Assembly (NCBI RefSeq): GCF_000745015.1
Contig: NZ_JQNA01000002.1
Location: 4,464,001-4,528,000 of the forward strand
Origin: Burkholderia sp. 9120
GTDB taxonomy: Bacteria; Pseudomonadota; Gammaproteobacteria; Burkholderiales; Burkholderiaceae
Length of the DNA stretch: 64,000 nt
Direction: 5' to 3'
Shown: piece by piece, positions 52,316 to 61,939 of the stretch
Layout of the letters: each line of letters starts with the position of its first letter
Position numbering within the stretch: position 1 is the stretch's first letter
Made by a program: the position numbers and the translations under genes
The notes under the pieces: generated by a model
The model's database searches: none
What the model was told of the DNA's origin: nothing
Seen by the model: only the letters and a program-made list of their open reading frames with translations

Positions 52316-53929
52316 ATGCAACATGCGGCGCTCGCGCTGCGGCCGTCGGCCTGTCCGGGGCTGCTGCGGATCGTCGTCGCGCGCGACGGGGGGCTGTGCC
52401 GGATCAAGCTGCCCGGCGGCGCGCTGAGCGTGGCCCAGGCGCGCGCGATTGCCGATGCGAGCGTGCTGCACGCCGCCGGCGCGATTGAGGTGACCAATCG
52501 GGCGAATCTGCAGGTGCGGGGCGTGCGCAGCGGGCAGGAGGCGGCGTTGATCGAGGCGTTGATGGACGCGGGGCTCGGGCCGAGCGGCGCGTTGATTGAG
52601 CGTGGGCTTGAGCCGAGCAGCGTATTGATCGAGGCCGGGTTTGGACCGGCCGACGCGTTGATTAAGGCGACGCCTGGGCCGACGGAGACGATGGCAGCCG
52701 CGAAAGCCGGCCACGTAAATCCAACCGCCGCCTACCCAGCGACCGCCCTCGCAGCCGACGATGTCCGCAACGTGATGATCAGCCCCGCCGCGGGACGCGA
52801 TCCGTTTGCGTTGTTCGATACAGGTCCCCTTTGCGCCGAATTGCTGGCGTTGCTGCAAAGCGAGCCGCGTTTCGCGGCGCTGTCGCCGAAATTCGCACTG
52901 TTGCTGGATGGCGGCGAAAAGCTTGCGCGTATCGATCATCCGCATGACGTGTGGCTGGCGGCGACGCGAGATGTCGATCACGTGCGGTTTGTCTTCGGGC
53001 TAGCGGGTTACCCGCCTGAAACCGGATCGCAACACGCCGGCCACACCGGCGCTTTAGCTGCCGTGCTCCCGTCACAAGTCTGCGCGCTGATCCGCGCGTT
53101 GCTGCACACGTTTCTCGACCTCGCCGCAGCCGATGCCACGCGTATGCGTCACCTGCTCGCCACCCATTCTGCCGATGCGCTCCTGCACCACGCGCAACGC
53201 TACGTCGATTTCCCGCTGTCACGCGATGCGTCGCTAGCCCGGTGGCAACGCCGCACACCCGCCGACGCGACGCTCCGGCTCGGCGCACACGAGCAAAGCC
53301 AGCCGGACACCTGGCACGCAGGCGGCCAGCCGCCGCTCGGACGTCTCGACGCGGCCACTCTGCACGGCCTCGCCACGCTCGCCCAACAGCACGGCAACGG
53401 CACACTGCGGATGACGCCCTGGCAAAGCGTCCTGCTGCCCGACATCGCATCACACGCCGTGCCGGCCGTACTAGCCAGCCTGGCTGAACTCGGCCTCGCC
53501 ACCGACCCCGCGCAGGCCATTACGCGTCTGATCGCCTGCGCCGGTTCGACCGGCTGCGCCAAAAGCCTCGCCGACACCAAAACCGACGCGCTGCAACTCG
53601 CGCCGCGCCTGCCCGCCGATGTCGACGTGCATCTGAGCGGTTGTCCGCGTTCGTGCGCCGCCGCGCATTGCGCGCCGTATACGCTGCTGGCGATCGCGCC
53701 CGGCGCCTACGACCTGTATCGACGCGACGGCCAGCCCGGTTTCGGCGCCTGCGTCGCGCATCGACTAACGATAGACGAAGCCGCCGACACGCTCGCACGC
53801 CTGGCCTCTATCGACGCCCCAATCAACGCCGCTATCGAGGCCTCAATAGACACCCCTATCGACGCCCCTATTCACGACGCCGATAAGCGACACCCACGAG
53901 CAAAACCCATGAGTAACCCCGATGCTTGA
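52316..53929 (+). CDS. cobG: Precorrin-3B synthase with repeat expansions
   Basis: 537 residues from ATG 52316 (GTG 52280 is an alternative; neither has a good ribosome site). It is a nitrite/sulfite-reductase-like oxygenase: RPSACPGLLRIVVARDGGLCRIKLPGG at the N-terminus, RDP and DDVRNVMISPAAG in the middle, and the Fe-S/siroheme-type cysteines in CAGSTGCAKSLADTK and HLSGCPRSCAAAHCAPY. It uses oxygen to convert precorrin-3A to precorrin-3B, so the pathway is aerobic. Two in-frame repeat arrays are inserted (52571-52702 and 53810-53881), lengthening the protein over other CobG proteins. Its end overlaps cobH by eight bases. Confidence 0.9.
   Translation: MQHAALALRPSACPGLLRIVVARDGGLCRIKLPGGALSVAQARAIADASVLHAAGAIEVTNRANLQVRGVRSGQEAALIEALMDAGLGPSGALIERGLEPSSVLIEAGFGPADALIKATPGPTETMAAAKAGHVNPTAAYPATALAADDVRNVMISPAAGRDPFALFDTGPLCAELLALLQSEPRFAALSPKFALLLDGGEKLARIDHPHDVWLAATRDVDHVRFVFGLAGYPPETGSQHAGHTGALAAVLPSQVCALIRALLHTFLDLAAADATRMRHLLATHSADALLHHAQRYVDFPLSRDASLARWQRRTPADATLRLGAHEQSQPDTWHAGGQPPLGRLDAATLHGLATLAQQHGNGTLRMTPWQSVLLPDIASHAVPAVLASLAELGLATDPAQAITRLIACAGSTGCAKSLADTKTDALQLAPRLPADVDVHLSGCPRSCAAAHCAPYTLLAIAPGAYDLYRRDGQPGFGACVAHRLTIDEAADTLARLASIDAPINAAIEASIDTPIDAPIHDADKRHPRAKPMSNPDA
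52571..52702 (+). repeat. 33-bp in-frame tandem repeat in cobG (four 11-residue units)
   Basis: Four consecutive 33-base units at 52571, 52604, 52637 and 52670. They encode GLGPSGALIER, GLEPSSVLIEA, GFGPADALIKA and TPGPTETMAAA. The first three are clearly related, the fourth is diverged. The frame is preserved. Confidence 0.85.
53810..53881 (+). repeat. 12-bp in-frame tandem repeat at the cobG C-terminus
   Basis: Six 12-base units giving IDAP, INAA, IEAS, IDTP, IDAP and IHDA. It lies after the last conserved CobG block and before the stop. Confidence 0.85.
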
Positions 53930-54548
53930 CTACATCCGCGACGGTCAGGAGATCTATCGCCAATCTTTCGCGACGATCCGCGCGGAGGCCGATTTGTCGC
54001 GCATTCCCGCCGACCTCGACAAGCTCGCGGTCCGCGTGATCCACGCGTGCGGCATGGTCGACGTGGTCGACGCGCTGCGGTTTTCCGAAGGCGCCGGCAC
54101 GGCCGGCCGCGCGGCGCTCGCGCAAGGCGCGCCGATTCTGTGCGATGCGGGCATGGTCGCGCAAGGCATCACGCGCGCGCGTTTGCCGGCGAACAACGAA
54201 GTGATCTGCACGCTCACGCATCCGGACGTGCCGTCGCTCGCGCGCGAACTGGGCAACACGCGCTCGGCCGCCGCGCTCGAATTGTGGCGCCCGCATCTGG
54301 CGGGCAGCGTCGTCGTGATCGGCAATGCGCCGACTGCCCTGTTCCATCTGCTCGACATGCTCGATGACGGCGCACCGAAGCCCGCGCTGATTCTTGGCTT
54401 TCCGGTCGGCTTCGTCGGCGCGGCGGAATCGAAAGCGCTGCTCGCGGAAAACAGCCGCGGCGTGCCCTATGTGGCGATCGAAGGCCGGCGCGGCGGTAGC
54501 GCGATGGCCGCCGCCGCCGTCAACGCGCTGGCCACGGAGGTCGAATAA
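53922..54548 (+). CDS. cobH: Precorrin-8X methylmutase
   Basis: 208 residues, starting MLDYIRDGQEIYRQSFATIRAEADL. The catalytic His is in VRVIHACGMVDVVD. The family's GAPILCDAGMVAQGITR and NAPTALFHLLDMLDDG segments are present. It moves the C-11 methyl to C-12, making hydrogenobyrinic acid. The start lies inside the last codons of cobG (eight-base overlap), and cobI follows immediately after its stop with no gap. Confidence 0.93.
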   Translation: MLDYIRDGQEIYRQSFATIRAEADLSRIPADLDKLAVRVIHACGMVDVVDALRFSEGAGTAGRAALAQGAPILCDAGMVAQGITRARLPANNEVICTLTHPDVPSLARELGNTRSAAALELWRPHLAGSVVVIGNAPTALFHLLDMLDDGAPKPALILGFPVGFVGAAESKALLAENSRGVPYVAIEGRRGGSAMAAAAVNALATEVE

Positions 54549-55280
54549 ATGACCGTGCGAGGACGTCTAGTCGGACTCGGTGTCGGCCCCGGCGACCCGG
54601 AACTCATCACGCTGAAAGCGCTGCGTCTGCTGAAGGCCGCGCAGGTGGTCGCGTACTTCGTCGCGAAGGGCAAGAAAGGCAACGCGTTCAGCATTATCGA
54701 AGCGCATCTGCACGACACGCAGCAACATCTGCCGCTGGTCTATCCCGTCACCACCGAAGCGCTCGAACCGCCGCTCTCGTATGAAGCGATCATCGCCGAG
54801 TTCTACGACGGCGCGGCGGAGATCGTCGCGGGCCATCTGGATGCGGGCCGCGACGTCGCCGTGATCTGCGAGGGCGATCCGTTCTTCTACGGTTCGTACA
54901 TGTACCTGCACGACCGCCTTGCGCCACGCTATGAGAGCGAAGTCGTGCCGGGCGTGTGCTCGATGCTCGGCGGCGCGGCCGTGCTCGGCGCGCCGCTGGT
55001 GTACCGGAATCAGAGCCTGTCGGTGCTCTCCGGCGTGCTGCCCGAAGCCGAATTGCGCCGCCGTCTCGCCGATGCCGACGCTGCCGTCGTGATGAAACTC
55101 GGCCGCAATTTCGACAAGGTGCGGCGCGTGCTGGGCGAACTCGGTCTCGCAGATCGCGCGCTGTACGTGGAACGCGCGACGATGGGCAACCAGCGCATCG
55201 TGCCGCTCGCCGACGTCGATCCGATGGCGTCGCCGTATTTTTCGCTGCTGGTCGTGCCGGGGGAAAAATGGCAAGGATGA
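54549..55280 (+). CDS. cobI: Precorrin-2 C20-methyltransferase
   Basis: 243 residues. Tetrapyrrole methylase fold: [60 protein letters not shown] and [15 protein letters not shown]. It methylates precorrin-2 at C-20 to give precorrin-3A. It starts directly after the cobH stop and overlaps the next gene, so it sits inside a tightly coupled operon. Confidence 0.93.
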   Translation: MTVRGRLVGLGVGPGDPELITLKALRLLKAAQVVAYFVAKGKKGNAFSIIEAHLHDTQQHLPLVYPVTTEALEPPLSYEAIIAEFYDGAAEIVAGHLDAGRDVAVICEGDPFFYGSYMYLHDRLAPRYESEVVPGVCSMLGGAAVLGAPLVYRNQSLSVLSGVLPEAELRRRLADADAAVVMKLGRNFDKVRRVLGELGLADRALYVERATMGNQRIVPLADVDPMASPYFSLLVVPGEKWQG

Positions 55281-57022
55281 ACGCACCCGCCATCGTGATT
55301 CTCGGCGCGGGCGCGTTGGAAACCGCGCGGCGCATTCAGACGCTGTATGCCGGCAGCCAGGTGTACGCGCTGCAAGGACGCGTAGCCGCCGACGTGTCGT
55401 ATGCCGAACTCGCCGCGCAATTGCGCGAGCTGTATGCGAGCGGTACGCCGATCGTCGCGTTGTGCGCGGCCGGCATTGTGATTCGCTGCGTCGCACCGTT
55501 GTTGACGAACAAAGGCGTCGAGCCGCCGGTGCTGGCGGTGGCCGAAGACGGCAGCGCGGTCGTGCCGCTGCTCGGCGGTCTTGCCGGCGTCAATGTGATG
55601 GCGCGCGAGATTGCCGCCGCGTTGAAGGTGCCGCCCGCGATTACGACGAGCGGCGAATTGCGCTTCGGTACCTGCGTGCTCAATCCGCCGGACGGTTACG
55701 CGCTGGCGGATATCGGGCAAGGCAAACACTTCGTGTCGGATCTGCTGGCGGGGGAAAACACGCGCGTCGAAGGTGAAGCGCCGTGGCTCGACGACGCGCA
55801 ATTGCCGCGCTCGGCATCGGCGCGTCTCGCGATTCGCGTGACGCCGCGTGCGTGGGATGGGCGTGAGGATGAGCTGGTGATTCATCCGCGCAGCGTGGTG
55901 GCGGCGGTGGCTGCTGGTGCTAGCGATGGCGATGGCGCTCGTGCGAGTGCATGCTCGTCAAGCGCCGAAATTGCGGCAAGCGTACGCGCCGCATTGAACG
56001 AACATGGCCTCGCGACGCTTTCACTAGCCGCCCTGCTCGCCGCCTCGGATCGAATGACGGACCCCGCATTGATCGAAGCCGCTTCGAGCCTGAACGTGCC
56101 ACTGCGCTTCGCCCAAACCCGTCCCGAAGACGGCGCCCCGCCCAGCAACCTGCTGCACGCGGCGTTGCGGATCCCCTACGAAACCCTCCACGACGACCCC
56201 GACGCGGGCGTCGCGCTGGCACTCACGCCGCTCGCCATCGACGCGAACACGATCGGCATGGGACGCGGCCGCCTGACCGTCATCGGTCTAGGCCCGGGCA
56301 GCGCCGAGCTGATGGTGCCCGCCGCGCGCCTCGCGCTCGACCATGCGACCGATGTCCTCGGCTACGACACCTACGTGAAAATGGCCGGCCCGTTCCGCGC
56401 CGATCAGCGGGTCCACGGCACGGATAATCGCGAGGAATTGCAACGCGCGCGTCATGCGTTCGAGCTGGCAAGCGCGGGACGTTCGGTGGTGATGGTGTCG
56501 TCGGGCGACCCCGGCGTGTTCGCGATGGCCGCTGCGGTGCTCGAAGCGCTCGAAGCCGCTGGGAACGACGCGTGGTCTGCGGTCGAACTCGCCATCGTGC
56601 CGGGGGTGTCGGCGGCGCTGGCGACCGCCGCGCAAGCTGGTGCGCCATTGGGTCACGACTTCTGCATGCTGTCGCTGTCGGACAATCTGAAGCCGTGGAG
56701 CATCATCGAAACGCGTCTGCGGCACGCCGCCGAAGCGGATCTCGTGATGGCGTTCTATAACCCGATTTCGCGTGCGCGTCCGTGGCAACTGGATAAGGCG
56801 CTGGATATCGTGAGAGGGTATCGCGCGGCGGCGACTCCGGTGGTGTTGGGGCGCGATATCGGCCGGCCCGGCAGCACGTTGCGTACGCTCACGCTGGGCG
56901 AACTGCGCTCGTCCGACGTGGATATGCGCACGATGGTGATCGTCGGATCATCGACGACGCGGCGCTTTGCGAAAGGTGTTGAAGGCGGCGAATGGGTTTA
57001 TACGCCGCGATGGTATGAGTGA
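55277..57022 (+). CDS. cobJ: CbiG-CobJ fusion: CbiG-like domain plus precorrin-3B C17-methyltransferase
   Basis: 581 residues from ATG 55277, which overlaps the cobI stop (ATGA); ATG 55268 with GGGGGA upstream is an alternative. Residues 1-200 hold CbiG N-terminal and middle domains ([60 protein letters not shown]). Residues 200-320 resemble the CbiG/CobE C-terminal domain with a Ser/Ala-rich insertion. The last 255 residues are the CobJ methylase ([69 protein letters not shown]). CobJ methylates C-17 and contracts the ring; CbiG opens the lactone in the anaerobic route, so its presence with CobG is notable. Confidence 0.9.
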   Translation: MNAPAIVILGAGALETARRIQTLYAGSQVYALQGRVAADVSYAELAAQLRELYASGTPIVALCAAGIVIRCVAPLLTNKGVEPPVLAVAEDGSAVVPLLGGLAGVNVMAREIAAALKVPPAITTSGELRFGTCVLNPPDGYALADIGQGKHFVSDLLAGENTRVEGEAPWLDDAQLPRSASARLAIRVTPRAWDGREDELVIHPRSVVAAVAAGASDGDGARASACSSSAEIAASVRAALNEHGLATLSLAALLAASDRMTDPALIEAASSLNVPLRFAQTRPEDGAPPSNLLHAALRIPYETLHDDPDAGVALALTPLAIDANTIGMGRGRLTVIGLGPGSAELMVPAARLALDHATDVLGYDTYVKMAGPFRADQRVHGTDNREELQRARHAFELASAGRSVVMVSSGDPGVFAMAAAVLEALEAAGNDAWSAVELAIVPGVSAALATAAQAGAPLGHDFCMLSLSDNLKPWSIIETRLRHAAEADLVMAFYNPISRARPWQLDKALDIVRGYRAAATPVVLGRDIGRPGSTLRTLTLGELRSSDVDMRTMVIVGSSTTRRFAKGVEGGEWVYTPRWYE

Positions 57023-57089
57023 CGCGGGATGAGTGACGTGGGATGAGCAGACATGATGCGCTGGCTGATACAAAAAATCAGCCGCCGCA

Positions 57090-57914
57090 TCATCGCTTCA
57101 TCCCTTCGTTCAACGCGCACATCTGCACACCGTCAACCCGCGCCAGGTCGTCCAGAATCGTGAAGTGATTGCATTCTGGCAACGGCACGAACGCAACCGT
57201 TTCCCCCGCCTGTCGGCACGCCGCCACATAGTCCTCCGAATGCCGGACCAGTTCCGGCAACTCCGCCGTGCCGACCGTAACCGTCATCGGCACCCCTTTG
57301 CCGATGTGCCGCATCGGGCTATAAGCCGCGATTTCAGCGGGCGTGAGTTGCAGTTTGTCGTTGAGCCATGACAGCGCAATCGGTTCGAGATCCACCAACG
57401 CGCTGATCGGCATGGCGTGCACCACCGCTTGGTGTGCCCGGTACAACGCGCTTAGTTGGCCGCCCGCCGAGTGTCCGGCGAGGCAGATCGGACCGCGCAT
57501 GCCGAGTCCGTCGCGATCGGCCGCGAGCGCGGCGAGCAACGCGTCGATCTCGCCGACGATCTGCGTCATCGACGCCTCGGGCGCCAGCGTATATTCGGCC
57601 AGCACGACATTTAAGCCGCAACCCAGCGGCCCGCTCGCGACGAACGCGAAATCTTCCTTGCTGCGCGCCTGCCAGTAACCGCCGTGGATGAATACGAAAA
57701 CCGGTGCGTCGGTCTGCCCGCACGGCAGCCAGTCGAAGCGTTGGCGCGGCAGCGGTCCGTAGCGAAGGTCGCGCCGGCATGGCACGGCCTCATACAGCGC
57801 CGTGCTGCGGGCTTGAAAGCCGAGCATGCGCTCGGCGACGTCCGCCACCGCCGCCACGTTGTCGTAGGCGGCGCGCAATGCCGTTCGATCCATGCCACGG
57901 TAAAGCTCGGTCAT
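57090..57914 (-). CDS. Alpha/beta hydrolase (kynurenine-formamidase/esterase type)
   Basis: 274 residues. The oxyanion motif is FIHGGYWQ (HGGxW), the nucleophile elbow is AGHSAGGQ and the catalytic His is in ECNHFTILDDL. This hormone-sensitive-lipase-related shape with HGGYW is seen in kynurenine formamidases and small carboxylesterases. No tryptophan-catabolism gene is adjacent, so formamidase activity is not supported by context. Convergent with the end of cobJ, 67 bases away, where a small AT-rich hairpin (57063-57083) lies. Confidence 0.82.
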   Translation of the reverse strand: MTELYRGMDRTALRAAYDNVAAVADVAERMLGFQARSTALYEAVPCRRDLRYGPLPRQRFDWLPCGQTDAPVFVFIHGGYWQARSKEDFAFVASGPLGCGLNVVLAEYTLAPEASMTQIVGEIDALLAALAADRDGLGMRGPICLAGHSAGGQLSALYRAHQAVVHAMPISALVDLEPIALSWLNDKLQLTPAEIAAYSPMRHIGKGVPMTVTVGTAELPELVRHSEDYVAACRQAGETVAFVPLPECNHFTILDDLARVDGVQMCALNEGMKR

Positions 57915-57974
57915 GATGTTCCTGAATGGTTCACTGCTTCACGGCCTCAGTGCCGGACAGCACGCTTAACAAGC

Positions 57975-60599
57975 CTAGGCCGCCACTTTCAAATCGTCGA
58001 TAGCCCGTTGCCGCACGCCCAGATCGTCCCACAACTCCGGATGACACGTGAACACCAGAATCTGATGTCGCGTGGCCGCGTCGAGCAGCGCGCGCTTGAT
58101 CGCGTCGCGGCGCGCAGCGTCGGTGTGCACGGCCGCGTCGTCGAGCATCAGCAAGGTTGGACGGCCTGACGCCTTCAGCAGGTCCGCGTAAGCGAGCCGC
58201 GTCAGGATGCCGAGTTGTTCGCGTGTGCCGAAGCTCAGCGCGTCGAGCGTATCCGCGCGGCCGTAACGGTCTAGCGTCGCGGGACTCAGATCGTCGCCGA
58301 GCGCGATCGTCGATTGCGGGAAAATTCGGCGCAGGTAATACCCGAGCCGCTCGGTCAACGGCGCACGCAATTGCGCGACTGCAGAGTCGCGTTCGTCGAC
58401 GAGCACTTCGTCGAGCAGACTCAATGCGCCGGCTCGCAGGCTCAACTCTTCCTTGCGACGCGTGGCCTGTTCGACACGCGCCTCCAGCGCCGCCAACCGT
58501 TCACCGAGCCCGGACGCGCCGACGGTTTCCAGTTGGCTGCGCAACTGCGCGATTCGCACCTGACGCTCATGCTGCTCACTGCGCACCAGATCCGCCGACG
58601 CGCGATAACGCTTCGCCTCCGCCGCCGGATCGTCGAGCCGCGCCGCCTGCAATTCGCGCTCGCGCGCTTCCTGCTGCTTGCGCTGCGCGTCGACCTGGAC
58701 GCGTTGTTCGACGATTTTCGTCTGCCATTGCGCACGGTTGCGGCAGAAGGTTTCATCGCTCAACTGCGCTTCCTTGCGCTGCAATTGCGCAGCCAGCGAT
58801 TCCGCGTTGGCGACGCCGGTGGATCGTTTCTCCGCCGCCAGCGACAACACCTTGCGCGCCGCCTCCAACGCATCGCGCGCGGTCCCGGCGTTGCGGCGCG
58901 CTTCGTCGAGCGGCGGCGCGGCGGAGACGTCGGGCAAATGCTTCAGCCGGTCGTTCGACGCCTGCCAACGCGCAGCCGCCGAAGCCAACGCCGCACGCAG
59001 CGCGTCGATGCCTTGCGGTGCGTGGACTTTGAGAATGCCAGCATGACTCTTCTGCTGCGCGACGAGCGCCTTCCACTGTTCGCGCCTGAGTTCGCCTTCA
59101 ACGAGCGACGCCACACCCAGCGCCTGCAGCAACTGCGTATGCTGCGCTTCCAGCGACGCCAGTTCGGTCAACTGCGCGGACAGGTCCGAAACGCCCGGAA
59201 TCACCCGCAATTCACCGAGTTCGCCGAGGCCGATCAACTTTTCTTCGTCGACACGCAGCACGCCGTCGCCGTTTATCGTCCTCTCGTTGACGGTCAGCGC
59301 GCCGGTCAGCCTGTATTCGATGCGTGTCATCGCCGCTTCGGTGCGGGCACGCAAAACGGTCAATTCGCCGTCGAGCTTGGCGAGCTGTTTCAGCTTCGTC
59401 TCGTCGATTTCGACAGCCGCCGCTGCGCGAGCGGCTTCGAGCACGGCGTCATTCGCCTGGCCGGCGGCCTGGATGGCCACGTCGAGACGCTGGCTTTCCG
59501 TCTCGTAGAGGCCGATCTGATTGCGCAAGTCGGCTGCGGTTACGGCCGCGTTCGCAAGATCGAGCGCACGGTCGGCCGCCACCGACGCCAGCTCGAATTG
59601 CGCGACGCTTGTCTTGGCTTGCTCGTGATCGGCCTGTACCGCCGCGACGCTGGCTCTTTCAATATCAAGTTGCTGCCGCTCACGGGCCACAGTCGCTTCC
59701 AGCTCCGCCGCGCCCTGTTCCTGCTGCAACGACAGCGACAGTTCCGCTTCGCTCAGTTTCAGCGACTGCACCAATCCCTGCAGCCCGCGCTCCATTTCCG
59801 CAGCGGCCTCCGCACGCTGTTGCGCCAGCACGGCCTTCTGCTCATGAAGCTCCCACGGACGCTTGCGCTCGGTGTCTTCAAACGTTTCCTGCTGCGTCGC
59901 GAGCCGTGCAATGTTCTCTTCAAACTGCAGACGCTGCTGTTCCAGTTCGTCGCGGTCCTCAATCAAACTGGCGAGCGTCTGTTCCGCTTCGGCCAGCGGC
60001 CCGGTGGATTTCTGCGTGCGCGCGGTGAGCAATTGCCGGAGTTCGCGTTGCACGGCGACGATCAACGCATCCTCGCCGGCCGATTCGCTGCTGCCCGACA
60101 ATTGCGACAACGCATCGCGCAGATACTGCGCCGCGTGGCCGGTGGAGTCGCGCACCTCCTGCGTGCCGCCTTGTTGCACCCACAACAAACCCGGCACACC
60201 CGCGTTCTCGGCCTTCAACGGCCCACGCGCGGCACGCGAAAACCCGAGCAACGCAGCGAGTTTGTCTTCGGCTTCGTCTTCGCCGAACACGCTCTGGCCG
60301 ATCTTCAACTCGCAGCGCTGCCGCGTGACGAACTGCTTCGACAACCGGCAGGCAGTGCCGTCCAGATTGAAACTGACTTCCACCGACGGTTGTCCGCTCG
60401 CCTTGCCCCACGGCAATAAATCCTTCAGATGCGAAGCCTTGTAGCGCTCCAGAAACACCACGCGGACCGCTTCGGCAATCGTACTTTTACCGGCCTCGTT
60501 CGGCCCGACGAACAGGTTGAGTCCCGGTTGCAGATCGTCGATAACAATCCGCCCCGCGAACTGCTTGAATTCCTGAATCGCGATACTTTCCAACTTCAT
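57975..60599 (-). CDS. SbcC/YhaN-like SMC-type ATPase
   Basis: 874 residues, shorter than E. coli SbcC. Walker A GPNEAGKS is at residues 32-39. A Q-loop area follows (GLLWVQQGGTQEVR, about 137-150), then two long coiled-coil arms (about 180-425 and 470-740). The C-terminal head has a degenerate signature LSFGTREQLGIL and Walker B TLLMLDDAAVHTD. The region between the arms (about 425-470) is beta-rich and no C-x2-C zinc hook is present; only single cysteines occur in the protein. It probably works as a DNA-end processing motor with the phosphoesterase encoded upstream. Its ATG overlaps that gene's stop by four bases. Confidence 0.85.
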   Translation of the reverse strand: MKLESIAIQEFKQFAGRIVIDDLQPGLNLFVGPNEAGKSTIAEAVRVVFLERYKASHLKDLLPWGKASGQPSVEVSFNLDGTACRLSKQFVTRQRCELKIGQSVFGEDEAEDKLAALLGFSRAARGPLKAENAGVPGLLWVQQGGTQEVRDSTGHAAQYLRDALSQLSGSSESAGEDALIVAVQRELRQLLTARTQKSTGPLAEAEQTLASLIEDRDELEQQRLQFEENIARLATQQETFEDTERKRPWELHEQKAVLAQQRAEAAAEMERGLQGLVQSLKLSEAELSLSLQQEQGAAELEATVARERQQLDIERASVAAVQADHEQAKTSVAQFELASVAADRALDLANAAVTAADLRNQIGLYETESQRLDVAIQAAGQANDAVLEAARAAAAVEIDETKLKQLAKLDGELTVLRARTEAAMTRIEYRLTGALTVNERTINGDGVLRVDEEKLIGLGELGELRVIPGVSDLSAQLTELASLEAQHTQLLQALGVASLVEGELRREQWKALVAQQKSHAGILKVHAPQGIDALRAALASAAARWQASNDRLKHLPDVSAAPPLDEARRNAGTARDALEAARKVLSLAAEKRSTGVANAESLAAQLQRKEAQLSDETFCRNRAQWQTKIVEQRVQVDAQRKQQEARERELQAARLDDPAAEAKRYRASADLVRSEQHERQVRIAQLRSQLETVGASGLGERLAALEARVEQATRRKEELSLRAGALSLLDEVLVDERDSAVAQLRAPLTERLGYYLRRIFPQSTIALGDDLSPATLDRYGRADTLDALSFGTREQLGILTRLAYADLLKASGRPTLLMLDDAAVHTDAARRDAIKRALLDAATRHQILVFTCHPELWDDLGVRQRAIDDLKVAA

Positions 60600-61738
60600 G
60601 CGGACCTCGCTTCGCGCGGCAGTTCACGTTGAAAACGCGCCAGAAGCAACAACGCTTCCGCCGCGCGCTTGACCTGTTGCGGATCGGACTGCGGGTCTTC
60701 CTGCAAGCCGCGCAGACGCGCCACCACTTTCGCGAGATAACCGCTTTGCGCGCCGAGTTCCGCGAGGTCGTCGGCGGTGGGCAGCACTTGCAGGCCGCTC
60801 AGATCGACGCGCAACGCGCGCACGCGCGCACGGGCTTCTTCGACCGCGACATGAATCGCTTCGGCGTCCGCCAGCGCGGTCGTGCCGCTCACGGCCACGC
60901 GCAGCACGTCATGGCTACCGAGCGCCGCGAGACGCGTTTTGAGCGCGTCCACGTCGGTCGGCACCGCGATCGTTTCGTCCCAGCGATGCCACTGATATTG
61001 ACCGACCCGCACTGCATCGACGACCGGCGCGGTGCCCGGTTCGCTTATGGTCACGTCGAGCATGAAGCCCGGATCGTTCGCGCGGAACCGGTCCTGCTCG
61101 TGCGTGCCGGCGTACCAGGTGCGCTCGTCGACGCGCAGATGACCGTGCCAGTCGCCCAGCGCGAGATAGTCGAGACGCGCGCTCACGGCGCGCGTCGGCG
61201 CGATGGGATTCGACGAGTCGATGCCTTCCTGCAGAATGCCGCTCACGCTGCCGTGTGCCAGGCCAATGCGGTGATAGCCCGCTGGCGTCTCCGTCGTATC
61301 GAAGAAGCCGGTGGTGTCGTCGTAGGTGATGCGTTGCGTGAGGGGCGCGCACAGCAACGCACAGCGGCAATCGTCGAGCAGCACCACGCCGGGTTCGAGC
61401 ACCACGCGCACGTTCGGCGCGATGCAGTTCAGACGCTGCGCGCGGGTCCACACGCTCTCCACCAGCGCCGCGTCATGATTGCCCGGCAGCATGATCCACG
61501 CTCCGCTGAACGCCTGCAGCGCACCGAACAGACGGCGAATCACCGTATCCGACACGGTCTGCAGATCGAAAACGTCGCCCGCGACGAGCACCGCGTCGAC
61601 CTTGCGCGCGGCGGCTTCCGTCGCGATGCGGCGCACGGTTTCGAAACGCGCCTCCGCGAGATGCGCGGCTTCGTCCGGCTCGAACTGGCCGAATTGCGTG
61701 CCGATCTGCCAATCCGCGGTGTGCAGAAACCTGATCAC
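60596..61738 (-). CDS. SbcD/Mre11-like DNA repair metallophosphoesterase
   Basis: 380 residues. Phosphoesterase motifs in order: FLHTADWQIG, VLVAGDVFDL, MLPGNHDAA, GLAHGSVSG and ALGDWHGHLR. The usual first-motif His (DxH) is Gln here (ADWQ), while all other metal ligands are kept; many SbcD-like proteins of this subgroup have the same change, as far as I recall. The C-terminal 110 residues form a cap with coiled-coil-like helices. It is expected to be a Mn-dependent nuclease subunit of the ATPase encoded immediately downstream (four-base overlap). It starts the operon; the DUF445 gene is divergent, 201 bases away. Confidence 0.87.
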   Translation of the reverse strand: MIRFLHTADWQIGTQFGQFEPDEAAHLAEARFETVRRIATEAAARKVDAVLVAGDVFDLQTVSDTVIRRLFGALQAFSGAWIMLPGNHDAALVESVWTRAQRLNCIAPNVRVVLEPGVVLLDDCRCALLCAPLTQRITYDDTTGFFDTTETPAGYHRIGLAHGSVSGILQEGIDSSNPIAPTRAVSARLDYLALGDWHGHLRVDERTWYAGTHEQDRFRANDPGFMLDVTISEPGTAPVVDAVRVGQYQWHRWDETIAVPTDVDALKTRLAALGSHDVLRVAVSGTTALADAEAIHVAVEEARARVRALRVDLSGLQVLPTADDLAELGAQSGYLAKVVARLRGLQEDPQSDPQQVKRAAEALLLLARFQRELPREARSA

Positions 61739-61939
61739 TGTGCCTCCATGGCGTTCACATTGCGTTCTATTACACGACCTCGCAGTCTAACCGCGAATGT
61801 TACCGCGCCGACGCGGTAAAGCGAGTCCCGCGCCGCGCGATTGGCGCATGGACCGGCGAGCGGCGCTACACTCGCGTGTCTGGACGGGCGCCGACCGTGC
61901 CGTCTCATTGCCTCAGACCCGAACCCTGCCTAATCGCCG

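Noticed and set aside
57063..57083. Hairpin ggctgat...atcagcc between cobJ and the hydrolase gene
   Set aside because: A short AT-loop stem without a T run on either side; too weak to call a terminator.
58314..60419. Plus-strand frame of about 700 codons opposite the SbcC-like ATPase
   Set aside because: It is Leu/Arg/Gln-rich because it is the complement of a coiled-coil gene; no start signal or domain.
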